Made by a program: the position numbers and the translations under genes. The notes below the pieces were generated by a model. That model saw only the letters and a list, made by a program, of their open reading frames with translations, was not told the origin of the DNA and searched no databases. Positions 27,153 through 36,197 of a DNA stretch of 64,000 nt are shown in pieces. The stretch spans positions 4,092,001 through 4,156,000 of the forward strand of contig NZ_AP019860.1 in assembly GCF_009002475.1 (NCBI RefSeq), in the 5' to 3' direction. Positions within the stretch are counted from its first letter, which is position 1; each line of letters begins with the position of its first letter. Origin of the DNA: Candidatus Uabimicrobium amorphum. Lineage in GTDB: Bacteria > Planctomycetota > Uabimicrobiia > Uabimicrobiales > Uabimicrobiaceae.

Positions 27153-27404
27153 ATGTACTATGAGTGGTATGATTTCATTGGCAATGTCGGAGTTTTTTTA
27201 ATTCTGACAACCTACTTATTGTTACAGCTAGACAAAATAGATAATAAAACGATGGCGTATAGTCTATTAAACGCTGTTGGTGCCGGTGCTATTTTGCTTT
27301 CCCTTGCCTTCAAGTTCAATTTATCCGCTTTTATCATCGAACTATTTTGGTTATTGATTAGCTTAATTGGTGTGATAAAATATTTTCCTAAAAAGGAAAA
27401 ATAA
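27153..27404 (+). CDS. Small CBU_0592-like membrane protein
   Basis: 83 aa with three hydrophobic helices (about residues 8-26, 36-54 and 58-77). The pattern D-x-x-G-x-x-G-V-F-x-I-L-x-x-Y-L-L-x-Q near the start and L-L-N-A-V-G-A near residue 40 matches the small CBU_0592-type inner-membrane proteins of unknown function. GGAG lies upstream of the ATG. It ends 6 bases before the convergent acetyltransferase. Confidence 0.75.
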   Translation: MYYEWYDFIGNVGVFLILTTYLLLQLDKIDNKTMAYSLLNAVGAGAILLSLAFKFNLSAFIIELFWLLISLIGVIKYFPKKEK

Positions 27405-27410
27405 CATTTC

Positions 27411-27890
27411 CTACTGCAATTTAAACAAAAGCTCGGGAAGTTTTTTGTTGCGCATACTAGCAAAACCAATGCTTTCCTCTACCACTTCAAAACCACATTT
27501 TTCCAAAACACGGCGCGAACCAATATTATCTTTCGCAACACGCGCATATATTGGACGCGTTTTGTTGCTCTCGGCTACAAACGTGGCAAGAGCTGTAGAG
27601 GCAAAACCTTCCCCCCAATATTCGCGCCCAATCCAATAGCTAGCCATATGTTTATCTGATTTTTCCACGTAACTCAAAACATGACCGACAATTTTTTCCC
27701 CGACAACAATCGTCTTCGCCACAATATATTCATCATTGAGCATTTTTTTCCATTGCTCGCGAAAAGGCTTTTCCTCGGTATAATAATTGCCAAATGCCGC
27801 CATATGCCTTCCTTCAGGCTGCAATTGCTGCTCAAAAAATATCGATAAATCACTTTCGCAAACGTCGCGAAGAATAAATTTTTTGTCCAC
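27411..27890 (-). CDS. GNAT-family N-acetyltransferase
   Basis: 159 aa from GTG at 27890, which has AGAGGA five bases upstream; the open frame allows a TTG 15 bases earlier. It has RimJ/RimL-like features: F-I-L-R-D at the start, the acetyl-CoA-binding region REYWGEGFASTAL near residue 90, and DNIGSRRVLEKCGFE in motif B. It acetylates an amino group from acetyl-CoA; the acceptor (ribosomal protein N-terminus, small molecule) is not deducible. Confidence 0.83.
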   Translation of the reverse strand: MDKKFILRDVCESDLSIFFEQQLQPEGRHMAAFGNYYTEEKPFREQWKKMLNDEYIVAKTIVVGEKIVGHVLSYVEKSDKHMASYWIGREYWGEGFASTALATFVAESNKTRPIYARVAKDNIGSRRVLEKCGFEVVEESIGFASMRNKKLPELLFKLQ

Positions 27891-27925
27891 AATAATCCTC
27901 TTCAATTAACAAACACAGAAATGTA

Positions 27926-28756
27926 TTATTGCGCATCGTTCTCATCACTCTGGTGAAGTTTATACATATGAATAATTGCTTCATCGATGATTTCATCGAA
28001 ACTTTTTTGCGTGTTATCGTGTAGTTTGTTTAGCTTTTGAAATGCTTCGCTGCTAATCAAAGATTTGTTAATATACGATTTTGATTTTCGGTAGAAATGC
28101 TCTACTTGTGGTTCTAAAAAGTCAATAATTTCTTCTACGCTATCGAATAAATGCACATGATCCATATCTTCAGGAGACAGCATATTCTGCTCCACGGGGA
28201 TCTTGCAAATCCAGTCCATCAAACCCTGCCAAAATTCTTTGCCAAACAGAATAATTGGGCGTTCGTTAATGTGCTCCACTTGCAGTAACTGCCAGGTGTA
28301 AAAAAGCTCAAGTAAGGTACCCAATCCCCCTGGAGTGACAATAACCGCTTGGCTAATACGCATAAATTCATCTAAGCGTGAGGAAAAGCGGCGATGAGAC
28401 TTTTTGATATCTAAGTGTTGATTGCTATCTTGCTCAAATGGCAACTCAATACTCACACCAATGGAACGAATCTGATGTCCACCGAGTTTTGCACCTTTAT
28501 TTGCCGCTTCCATCAACCCAGGTCCGCCACCCGTAACAACATCCACTCCTTTTTCGGAAAGAGCTTTGGCCAAGTTCGTCACATGCGTATACCAAGGATC
28601 GTTTTCACGCGTGCGTGCCGAGCCAAAAATAGCCACACGGTAATAGTTGGTCTCTAACTGTGCGGTATACTCATCAAGGTCTGCCATGACATGATTGAGT
28701 TGGTCGATCTGTCCGTTGAGAAACTTTTTTACTTTATTGCGATCTAAATGCATCAT
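27926..28756 (-). CDS. LOG-family protein (lysine decarboxylase-like Rossmann fold)
   Basis: 276 aa. It has both LOG signatures: GGGPGLMEAANKGA near residue 78 and PGGLGTLLELF near residue 140. Characterised relatives are cytokinin riboside 5'-monophosphate phosphoribohydrolases or related nucleotide 5'-monophosphate nucleosidases. The N-terminal ~40 and C-terminal ~60 residues are extra helical parts seen in the longer bacterial form. Two consecutive ATGs start the gene; AAAGG fits either. Confidence 0.85.
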   Translation of the reverse strand: MMHLDRNKVKKFLNGQIDQLNHVMADLDEYTAQLETNYYRVAIFGSARTRENDPWYTHVTNLAKALSEKGVDVVTGGGPGLMEAANKGAKLGGHQIRSIGVSIELPFEQDSNQHLDIKKSHRRFSSRLDEFMRISQAVIVTPGGLGTLLELFYTWQLLQVEHINERPIILFGKEFWQGLMDWICKIPVEQNMLSPEDMDHVHLFDSVEEIIDFLEPQVEHFYRKSKSYINKSLISSEAFQKLNKLHDNTQKSFDEIIDEAIIHMYKLHQSDENDAQ

Positions 28757-28832
28757 GTTGCCTTTCTATGTTTTTGAATTTTAGTTTCGCGTCTGGTATT
28801 TTTTGTTGTTATGTAGTTTCATACAACACAAT

Positions 28833-29300
28833 CTAACTCATAAAACCTGAAAAAACGACCACTAAATAAAGAAAAATAAATGGAAGTATCGTTTTGCTGT
28901 TTTTTTGCCACTGAGGGTATTCTTGTGGAAATAGCTGCCGCAACTTATATTCTTCCCAACGAGACTGCATAACAGCGGTAACACAAAGCCCCAAGAACAA
29001 AATCCCACATACAATATCCATCGCAATCAACAAAAATCCCAAACCAATAATGATATCTCCCAAATACATCGGATGCCGAATCCACGGTAGTAGCCCACCT
29101 TTAGTAACGAGTGTTTTTGGCTCTGAGAGACAAGGGCAACTCTTTTTAAAAATAACATTGTGATAAATATTATTACTAGCACCAAAAGCCACCAATGCTT
29201 GACCGTATACAGAGAAATGATAAAAACTTTGTGTACAAACAACATAGGCAATCATGCCAAGTTGCAAAACAACTTTTGCGTACCACCATAACGATGCCAT
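28833..29300 (-). CDS. Isoprenylcysteine methyltransferase-like membrane protein
   Basis: 155 aa with four to five transmembrane helices. The C-terminal half carries the ICMT/PEMT-type SAM-binding pattern: R-H-P-M-Y-L-G (about residue 78) and, after a helix, EEYKLRQLFPQEYPQW. Bacterial members methylate lipids or small molecules; substrate unknown. GAGAGGAG precedes the ATG. Divergent from the purple-acid-phosphatase-like gene. Confidence 0.8.
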   Translation of the reverse strand: MASLWWYAKVVLQLGMIAYVVCTQSFYHFSVYGQALVAFGASNNIYHNVIFKKSCPCLSEPKTLVTKGGLLPWIRHPMYLGDIIIGLGFLLIAMDIVCGILFLGLCVTAVMQSRWEEYKLRQLFPQEYPQWQKNSKTILPFIFLYLVVVFSGFMS

Positions 29301-29451
29301 ATTGCTCCTCTCTTCAAAATTTTGTTATATAAAATTATCCATTTTAACAAAATTTACACATAAAAAAGCATAACATAAATGCTACAATGTTGTTAATTTC
29401 ACTCATGAAAAATGTAAAAACAAATCCATGATCTGATGGAAAGGCATTAAA

Positions 29452-31233
29452 ATGTTGATCAAAAATGTAGTGATTACTTTGATTTTTTGCAGTATGGCGT
29501 TTGCACATGTTGGTGAACACGCCTCTATTCATGATACTGTTCACAACATAAAACAACGCTTACGGCAAAAAATTTTCGATATTAACCGTTTGCAAACGAT
29601 GAGTGCCACGGAATTGCACTCACATCTAACCCAGGAAGAGCGAAAAATTCTCGGGAGTGAGCACCTCTCCTTTGTTACCAATACAGCCCTTGACGTTTAC
29701 GTTGCCAAAGATATCCGTTTTCAAGACGGACCTTTTTGGCTACAGGAGAGAAATTTCCAAAAAACATCGTGGACATTTGCAACGAACAACACGACCTACC
29801 AAGTATGGAAAAAAACATTTCCTCGCGGTTGGGTAGGTTTAGGTGTCAATTCTCTTTCAGGAGATAACAAACATTACTTTGTCGTTCTTTGTGCAAAAGA
29901 CAAGAAAACCAACATAAAGTTGGATAAAGTGTATCCCGGGCAACACAACGAAGGAATCGTCCAAATAGGCGAAAGTCCTTATGTCGACTTTCCGGATAAG
30001 CTAACGCAAATACCACAAGAATTACAAGGAAAAATGCTCCTACGCACAATGCAAGAGCGCAGCAACGTGGCGAAATTAGCGGGTATTTTCACCGATACCA
30101 ATTATCCCGCAAGTATACATCCTGATCAAATTGTTCTAACATGGGGAGCTGATCCACGAACGACTCAGTCAGTACAGTGGCGCACCAGTAAAGAAGTAAA
30201 CAGTGGAATGGTACGTTACCGCGAACAATCTGCAACACAGTGGGAATTTTTACAAGCAAAAACAAAAAAATTAGAAACCCCTGAAACCGTCAATGATCCG
30301 GTCATCAATCGTCACTCTGCCCATCTAACAAACCTCAAGCCTGGCACTACATATCAATACTCTGTAGGCAATGGTAACTCTGATAACTGGTCTAAGACTT
30401 TTGAATTTACCACCGCACCGCAAAATCCACAATCATTTTCCTTTGTCTACATGGGCGATGCACAAAATGGCCTAGACACATGGGGAAAGCTGCTCGCCAA
30501 TTCTTTCCAAGCACAACCAAATGCCGCTTTTTTTGTGATGGCCGGAGACTTGGTAAATAAAGGAGCGGAACGTTTCGACTGGGATCATTTTTTTCACAGC
30601 GCTGGCGACATTTTTAGTCAACGTCCCATCGTTCCCGCAATTGGTAACCACGAAATGCACGGTGGTTATCCAACGTTATACCGCGAAATGTTCAAACTTC
30701 CACGCAATGGCCCAGATACGACCTGGATCGATCCAGAACGCGCCTATTCTTTTGAATACGGAAATGCTTGCTTTATTGTGCTAGACACCAACACTCTCAT
30801 TGATTTCCAAACAAAGTGGTTAGAAGAACGCCTAAAGAACACTAAAGCCTTGTGGAAATTTGTGATTTATCATCATCCCGCATACTCTCCACGACCGAGT
30901 ATAAATAATACTTATATAAGCGCTGTCTGGGGACCGATCTTTGATAAATATCATGTTGACGTTGCCCTTCAAGGACACGACCACTCATATATGCGCACCC
31001 ATCCTCTAAAGAACCATAAAAAAGCACCTACAGCCAACGAAGGAACTATTTATGTTGTTTCGGTTTCTGGAACCAAGTTCTACTCACAGAATCCTTACAA
31101 AAATGGTGCGGTTTCTTTCACCAATGTATCGACATACCAACTACTCGATATTCAAATTGAAGGACGCAAATTGATCTACAAAGCCTATGATATCAACGGC
31201 GTTCTCAAAGACGAATTTGTCATCGAAAAGTAG
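29452..31233 (+). CDS. Secreted purple-acid-phosphatase-like metallophosphoesterase
   Basis: 593 aa. A signal peptide (1-19, ending FAHVG) is followed by an unfamiliar ~200-residue N-terminal domain. About residues 220-320 form a fibronectin-like domain (QIVLTWGADP... to LKPGTTYQYSVG) as in plant-type purple acid phosphatases. The catalytic metallophosphoesterase domain has GDAQNG, GDLVNKG, GNHEMH, YHHPAYS and QGHDHSY, which together supply the seven metal ligands of a dinuclear centre. It likely hydrolyses phosphomonoesters outside the cell. A Tyr ligand upstream (F-V-Y-M-G-D) is in the right place for the Fe(III)-tyrosinate of purple enzymes. Confidence 0.88.
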   Translation: MLIKNVVITLIFCSMAFAHVGEHASIHDTVHNIKQRLRQKIFDINRLQTMSATELHSHLTQEERKILGSEHLSFVTNTALDVYVAKDIRFQDGPFWLQERNFQKTSWTFATNNTTYQVWKKTFPRGWVGLGVNSLSGDNKHYFVVLCAKDKKTNIKLDKVYPGQHNEGIVQIGESPYVDFPDKLTQIPQELQGKMLLRTMQERSNVAKLAGIFTDTNYPASIHPDQIVLTWGADPRTTQSVQWRTSKEVNSGMVRYREQSATQWEFLQAKTKKLETPETVNDPVINRHSAHLTNLKPGTTYQYSVGNGNSDNWSKTFEFTTAPQNPQSFSFVYMGDAQNGLDTWGKLLANSFQAQPNAAFFVMAGDLVNKGAERFDWDHFFHSAGDIFSQRPIVPAIGNHEMHGGYPTLYREMFKLPRNGPDTTWIDPERAYSFEYGNACFIVLDTNTLIDFQTKWLEERLKNTKALWKFVIYHHPAYSPRPSINNTYISAVWGPIFDKYHVDVALQGHDHSYMRTHPLKNHKKAPTANEGTIYVVSVSGTKFYSQNPYKNGAVSFTNVSTYQLLDIQIEGRKLIYKAYDINGVLKDEFVIEK

Positions 31234-31261
31234 TCTTTATATTCGATATTCGTTGATATGC

Positions 31262-31301
31262 GATGCCCTCTCCAGCGGCTAAGTACCGGCAGGAGGGCAT
31301 C
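31262..31301. repeat. Intergenic hairpin gatgccctc...gagggcatc
   Basis: Arms gatgccctc and gagggcatc enclose a 22-base loop that itself contains ccggc. It lies between two co-oriented genes with no T-tract, so it is more likely a dispersed palindrome than a terminator. The arm sequence recalls the ends of the 6108 element. Confidence 0.45.
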
Positions 31302-31349
31302 ACATACCAACAACTTCCAACATTTTCGAAAAAATAGGGAGAAAATTTC

Positions 31350-33320
31350 ATGCGAATTTTATGCCTCATCATCACGCTGTTTTTGGGAACCACACTGTAC
31401 TCGCAAACATTCCTTGATGCCATTGTCAATGGTGATATAGAAAAAGTAAAAAAAATGATTGTCGATGGGGCAGATGTGAACAAAAAAGATTTTATGGAAA
31501 GAACCCCCATCACTTACGCTATGGACCACAAAAAAATATTCAAATTGCTTCTAGATGCCGGAGCCGATCCCAATGCTCAAATTGGTGGACAAACGCTACT
31601 AATATGCGTAGCTCATGATGGTGACTTAGTGGAAATGTTGATTAAAAAAGGCGTTGATGTGAATAAAACGGACTACCGAGGTTTATCGGCCTTAGAATAC
31701 GCCAACGATTTTAAAGCCACAGCGCTACTTCTTGATCACAAGACCGTTGGATCAACTTCATTGATGGCCGCAGCACATCGCGGTGATGAAAAGTTGGTAA
31801 AAACGCTTATTAAGAACGGGGCCCATGTAAACCACAAAAATAAATCGCACATGACCGCTCTTATGTACGCAGGGCTGCAAGGACATGTGAAGGTAGTAAA
31901 AACATTACTCGCCCACCAAGCGAATATCGATGCAAAAAATCGTTACGGAATAACGACAATGCTACAAATTTTAACGAAGGCTTCACTGAACTCTTCAAAA
32001 GAAAAGCGCACAAAAAAATTCGAAGATACCGTACTCACCTTGGTAAAAAAAGGTACAGATATCCATGCAAAAGACAGTATGGAAAATAGTGCTTTGATGC
32101 TTGCTGCTGAAGCGAAATTTGAAAAGGTCGTAGAAACACTCATTGCGAAAGGTATTGACGTTAATATGAGAGATTCATACGGTGGAACCGTACTCATGGA
32201 TGCTGTTCGAGATAGTAATAAGAAACTCATTCGTCAGTTACTACAAAATAAGTGCGACCTAGACATCAAAAATGACGATGGACGCACAGCGATTGCCTTT
32301 GCCAAAAGCGAAGACATCATAAGTCTTCTCGTGGAACACGGTGCTGACGTAAACGTAAAAAACCGATACGGAGAAAGCCTACTTGTCCAAAATTTGCAAA
32401 ATCCCGCCATCACAAAACTGTTACTGAGCAAAAAGGCAGATAACTCCACACTTCTCATGCAAGCTTCCTATGAAGGAGACCTAAAAAAGCTAAGTACTTT
32501 ACTGAGTAAAACAACGAAAATAAATGTCACCAATGATAGTGGAATGACAGCTCTGATGTTTGCTATTTTGGCGAATCATTTATCCGCAGTTCAATTACTA
32601 GTCACAAATGGTGCGGATGTAAACACACAAGATCGCGCGGGAAATACGCCTCTTATGTTTACGAAAAGCCAGGAAGTTTGTAAATTTTTAATTGATCATC
32701 AAGCAAATGTAAACGCCAAAAGCAAAGATGGAATCACAAGCCTGATGCTTGCCACAAAAAACGATAACTCCGAAGTCGTTACACTACTTTTACAGCACGG
32801 AGCAAATGTAAACGATGACGCACAAGGAATGACCGCTCTCTACTCAGTAAAAAGCGTACAAGTAGCGAAACTATTATTTGATCATGGCGCAGACATTACG
32901 ATCGTTCCCAAAGATCGTCCCAGTGCCTTTTTTCGTATTTCGTTTTTATGTGCATTTGGTGACGTGAGACAATTTAGTCGCCCACAACAAATTCTTGCCT
33001 TATTCATTGAAAAAGGAGCAAATATACACGAGTTAAACCGTACGAAAGAAACCCCTTTGATGCTAGCAGCGCAAGCTGGCTTTGACAGTATTGTACAATT
33101 GCTTTTGAAAAAAGGTGCCAAGGTAAATGCCAGCAGTTACTACGGAAGTACACCACTTATTTTTGCGGTGAAAGCCGACCATAAACACGTAGTAAAAACA
33201 TTAATAAAACACGGTGCGGATCCTGCAATGCGCCATAGAGCGGGCTTTTCGGCTTTATCTCTTGCAAAATTAAAAAAAGATAATGAATTAATTGAAATTC
33301 TCACAGGAAAAGAAAAATAA
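31350..33320 (+). CDS. Secreted ankyrin-repeat protein
   Basis: 656 aa. A signal peptide (about 1-19, ending TLYSQ) is followed by roughly 18 ankyrin repeats filling the rest. The units are recognisable by (T/S)xLMxA, LLxxGAD and V-N-x-K-(D/N) spacing. Several pairs are separated by short units of the form 'xAxxxLLxDHKT' that look like half repeats. There is no enzymatic domain. It is probably periplasmic or surface-exposed and binds proteins. The stop is 8 bases before the end of the convergent LRR gene. Confidence 0.9.
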   Translation: MRILCLIITLFLGTTLYSQTFLDAIVNGDIEKVKKMIVDGADVNKKDFMERTPITYAMDHKKIFKLLLDAGADPNAQIGGQTLLICVAHDGDLVEMLIKKGVDVNKTDYRGLSALEYANDFKATALLLDHKTVGSTSLMAAAHRGDEKLVKTLIKNGAHVNHKNKSHMTALMYAGLQGHVKVVKTLLAHQANIDAKNRYGITTMLQILTKASLNSSKEKRTKKFEDTVLTLVKKGTDIHAKDSMENSALMLAAEAKFEKVVETLIAKGIDVNMRDSYGGTVLMDAVRDSNKKLIRQLLQNKCDLDIKNDDGRTAIAFAKSEDIISLLVEHGADVNVKNRYGESLLVQNLQNPAITKLLLSKKADNSTLLMQASYEGDLKKLSTLLSKTTKINVTNDSGMTALMFAILANHLSAVQLLVTNGADVNTQDRAGNTPLMFTKSQEVCKFLIDHQANVNAKSKDGITSLMLATKNDNSEVVTLLLQHGANVNDDAQGMTALYSVKSVQVAKLLFDHGADITIVPKDRPSAFFRISFLCAFGDVRQFSRPQQILALFIEKGANIHELNRTKETPLMLAAQAGFDSIVQLLLKKGAKVNASSYYGSTPLIFAVKADHKHVVKTLIKHGADPAMRHRAGFSALSLAKLKKDNELIEILTGKEK

Positions 33321-33328
33321 CGACAACA

Positions 33329-34912
33329 TCAATTGCCCATGATGTAACAAAAAGGTAAATGTATAGATAACTCTTGTCGTGCGTTTGTACTGATTCTTGT
33401 GGAAAGTACATTTAAAAAAGTGAGTGTTTTTAAGTGTTGCAGGTGAGAAATTGCCGCATCATCCACCGCAGTATTGGAAACATCTAAATTTAAAATATGC
33501 GTTAAACCGCGTAAATGTTTCATTCCCAAAGAAGAAACCTTTGTGCTATTAAGCCCAAGCACCGTCAAGTATTGCAGATGTTGCATTTCCTCCATGGCAA
33601 AATCATCAATCGCACTTCCAGGGACATGTAGCACCGATAAATTTTTCATATTGCGTATATGAAACAAGCTCTTATTGGTTATTTGTGTGTTGAGTAGATA
33701 CAGCGTACGCATTTGCGATAAATTTTGTAAATGCTCAATACCATTGTCACTGATTCTCTTTGACGAAAGATATAAGAAGCGTAGATTTTTTGCGTTATGT
33801 AAAAAACGTAAACCTTCATCATCAACCATCGTGCCCCATAGCGCCAATGATTGCAGTTGTGCAATGTTTGCTAAATATTGTACTCCGTTGTTGGTAATTC
33901 TCGTTCTTTTTAAAGCAATGGTTTGTAAATTTTTATATGCAGGAAGATACGATAAACCTTTGTCAGTCACTTGGGTCACTTCGATATCTAAATCCGCAAT
34001 ATTCGGCGGAAGATACCGCAAACTTTCATCGGTAATTCGTGTGCTTCCCAAATCTAACGAGTGTAGATTTTCTTGACGGCGTAGCGCATATATTCCGTTA
34101 TCACCTACCCTATTTCTCCACAGAGACAATGAATACAAATCAAGTTTTTGCAAATGTTTCATCCCCGCGTCACCCACAAGAGTACTCATAATATTTAAAT
34201 GGCGTAGATTTCGAAATTGAGCCACATACCTCAACCCTTCATCACTTATATTTGTTCCCATCAAATCCAAAGAAGTTAAGGGAAGAGATGTTAAATTGGC
34301 TAAGTGTAAATTGCCAACACTAGAAAAACTCAAATTTAGATATTTTAATTTCGACAAATACGCTATTTTCACCAAACCGCTTGCATCTGGTCGCGCATCT
34401 TCCAAATCGAGATACGTCAAACCGTGAAAGTCCTGAAGATGCATAACACCGGCATTTGTGATACGCGAACCGCGCAAATCCAAACCTTTTAGAGACCGAT
34501 TCTCTTTTATGTGCAGGACATCGTCGTCCTTCGCCCTTCTCATCGTTAAAACCTGTAGGTGGGAAAGACTGTTGATGTATTCTGCAAGAGAAGAGTCTAT
34601 TTTGCAGTAGACGCTCAGGCACTGGTAATTTTTTTTGAATGGTGGTGCATAGCGATAAATTTCACGTCCAAAAACACGACCATTCACCAAGAAAAATTGA
34701 TTGCGTTGTGTAAAGTGTAACTTTGTTTCACCATTGTAGACATAGTGCGCTTCACCAATAGAGATAATATCTCCACGAACGACACTTACTTGGCAAGGAG
34801 TTTGTTGACGTAATCCACCATTGATGCGCACCTCTTCAGGTTTTGCAGAAGTTATTTGTATATCTTGCGCGTACAACAGCACACTCAAAAGTAATATGAA
34901 TATACATCTCAT
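33329..34912 (-). CDS. Secreted leucine-rich-repeat protein
   Basis: 527 aa from ATG at 34912 (GGGGGA 4 bases upstream); the frame's earlier ATG lies inside this ribosome-binding site. A signal peptide ends near YAQ. Residues ~20-110 are a small N-terminal domain. The rest is about 16 LRRs of the GALA/RI-like type with ITDEGL, LxxLxLxxTxI and 23-24-residue spacing. It forms an extracytoplasmic binding surface. The adjacent ankyrin protein is convergent, not co-transcribed. Confidence 0.88.
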   Translation of the reverse strand: MRCIFILLLSVLLYAQDIQITSAKPEEVRINGGLRQQTPCQVSVVRGDIISIGEAHYVYNGETKLHFTQRNQFFLVNGRVFGREIYRYAPPFKKNYQCLSVYCKIDSSLAEYINSLSHLQVLTMRRAKDDDVLHIKENRSLKGLDLRGSRITNAGVMHLQDFHGLTYLDLEDARPDASGLVKIAYLSKLKYLNLSFSSVGNLHLANLTSLPLTSLDLMGTNISDEGLRYVAQFRNLRHLNIMSTLVGDAGMKHLQKLDLYSLSLWRNRVGDNGIYALRRQENLHSLDLGSTRITDESLRYLPPNIADLDIEVTQVTDKGLSYLPAYKNLQTIALKRTRITNNGVQYLANIAQLQSLALWGTMVDDEGLRFLHNAKNLRFLYLSSKRISDNGIEHLQNLSQMRTLYLLNTQITNKSLFHIRNMKNLSVLHVPGSAIDDFAMEEMQHLQYLTVLGLNSTKVSSLGMKHLRGLTHILNLDVSNTAVDDAAISHLQHLKTLTFLNVLSTRISTNARQELSIHLPFCYIMGN

Positions 34913-35041
34913 CTTTTCCCCCATTCCATTATATTTCGGAGTTTGGCAACCAACCTCAAACGTCTGCCCAATTTAAATTGTACAAAATGGATGGGAGATC
35001 ATCAATCAAATGTTGTTGTGCACTAAGGATTAGGACGCGAG

Positions 35042-36028
35042 TTACTTCGCCGTATAGTAGTTAAAAGCATATATTTTACAAGCTTCTGTACCTAAGATCA
35101 CCTGTGCTCCCATGGGAACGTCGCGGGTAATGGTGTACGTTTTGTTTTTCGATTTGTGGATTCTTTTTTCAAACCACACCATCTCACCATTGATTACGAT
35201 CAAAGCAATTGCTACGCGATTGTTTTTTAGCTTTATGTGTAAGTGAAGTTTTCCATCTTCCAAAATTTGCAATGGATTGTACGCGCGGAAGTGAATTTTT
35301 ACACCTTTTTTGGTATCATGCCACTCAGAGACTTCTTCTAGAGGTGTTCCAGGAGCATCTTGTGCATTTTCGATTTGTTGTGCTTCAAAAATGTGATGAA
35401 TACGACTGTCAATTGTTTTGGTAACAAAGTACGATTGTTTTTTCTCACTGTACGCGAGATGAACATCACCACCAAGTGCGCAAACGGAAAAAGACGATTT
35501 GCCGTTGATGATTTTGTGCGCCGGAATCAATACTTGGGTGTGGCGTGATGGAAGAAGGACATCAAAATCTCCGCAACCTTCCGCAGTATGTTTGTCTAGG
35601 TTTTTATAGTTCACTTGTAAAAGAGTCGCATCCGTCGCAGGAGCCCAGCTGACTAAAAAATTACCATCGCTGCGCATTGCCAATTGATTCAGTGCAACCA
35701 AAGCGGGTATCTGCGATGTTCGTGAAAAAAATACTTCTCCTTGCGCATTTTGTGCAACCACTTCGAGAGAGCTACCTTCTTGAAGATGATCTAATTTAGC
35801 GGTATACATTTTTTGCTTATCGTGATACTTTAGCTTGATCCCACCAACGGTAATGAGCGCATCTTCCACTTCATGACCATCGTACGCAACATTTGCCCAT
35901 ACAGTTGTACCATCGCTACTGTACGACGCTCCACCTTGGAATAAATATTGGTGATTTTGTTCAGCGATTAAAGAAACGAAAGCAAGTAAACTAACGATAA
36001 TTATTTGTTTGATAGATTTAGACAACAT
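35042..36028 (-). CDS. Secreted protein of unknown function
   Basis: 328 aa from ATG at 36028 (AAGGAG upstream); the open frame continues 29 codons but without a ribosome-binding site. A signal peptide is followed by a mostly beta-sheet protein. A Y-S-S-D-G-T-T-V-W-A pattern suggests an Ig-like or carbohydrate-binding fold, and a second beta-domain lies in the C-terminal half. No catalytic motif is recognised. The gene ends a minus-strand stretch before the sigma/kinase pair but is separated from it by its own leader. Confidence 0.6.
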   Translation of the reverse strand: MLSKSIKQIIIVSLLAFVSLIAEQNHQYLFQGGASYSSDGTTVWANVAYDGHEVEDALITVGGIKLKYHDKQKMYTAKLDHLQEGSSLEVVAQNAQGEVFFSRTSQIPALVALNQLAMRSDGNFLVSWAPATDATLLQVNYKNLDKHTAEGCGDFDVLLPSRHTQVLIPAHKIINGKSSFSVCALGGDVHLAYSEKKQSYFVTKTIDSRIHHIFEAQQIENAQDAPGTPLEEVSEWHDTKKGVKIHFRAYNPLQILEDGKLHLHIKLKNNRVAIALIVINGEMVWFEKRIHKSKNKTYTITRDVPMGAQVILGTEACKIYAFNYYTAK

Positions 36029-36197
36029 CGAAATTCTCCTTGGGGTATTGTTTGGTAAAGTAAACTTTTCGGTCTTCACTTTATCTATACGGGGGGAATT
36101 TTCGAAAGGGGACAAAAAAATATTTCCAATCGTATTTTTTTGTATTTTTATTTAGGGGTGTTGTTGAAGTATTTGGTGCCCCCTCCTGCCATCAACT

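Noticed and set aside
31262..31301. Hairpin as terminator of the purple-acid-phosphatase-like gene
   Set aside because: No T-tract follows and the loop is 22 bases; kept as a repeat instead.
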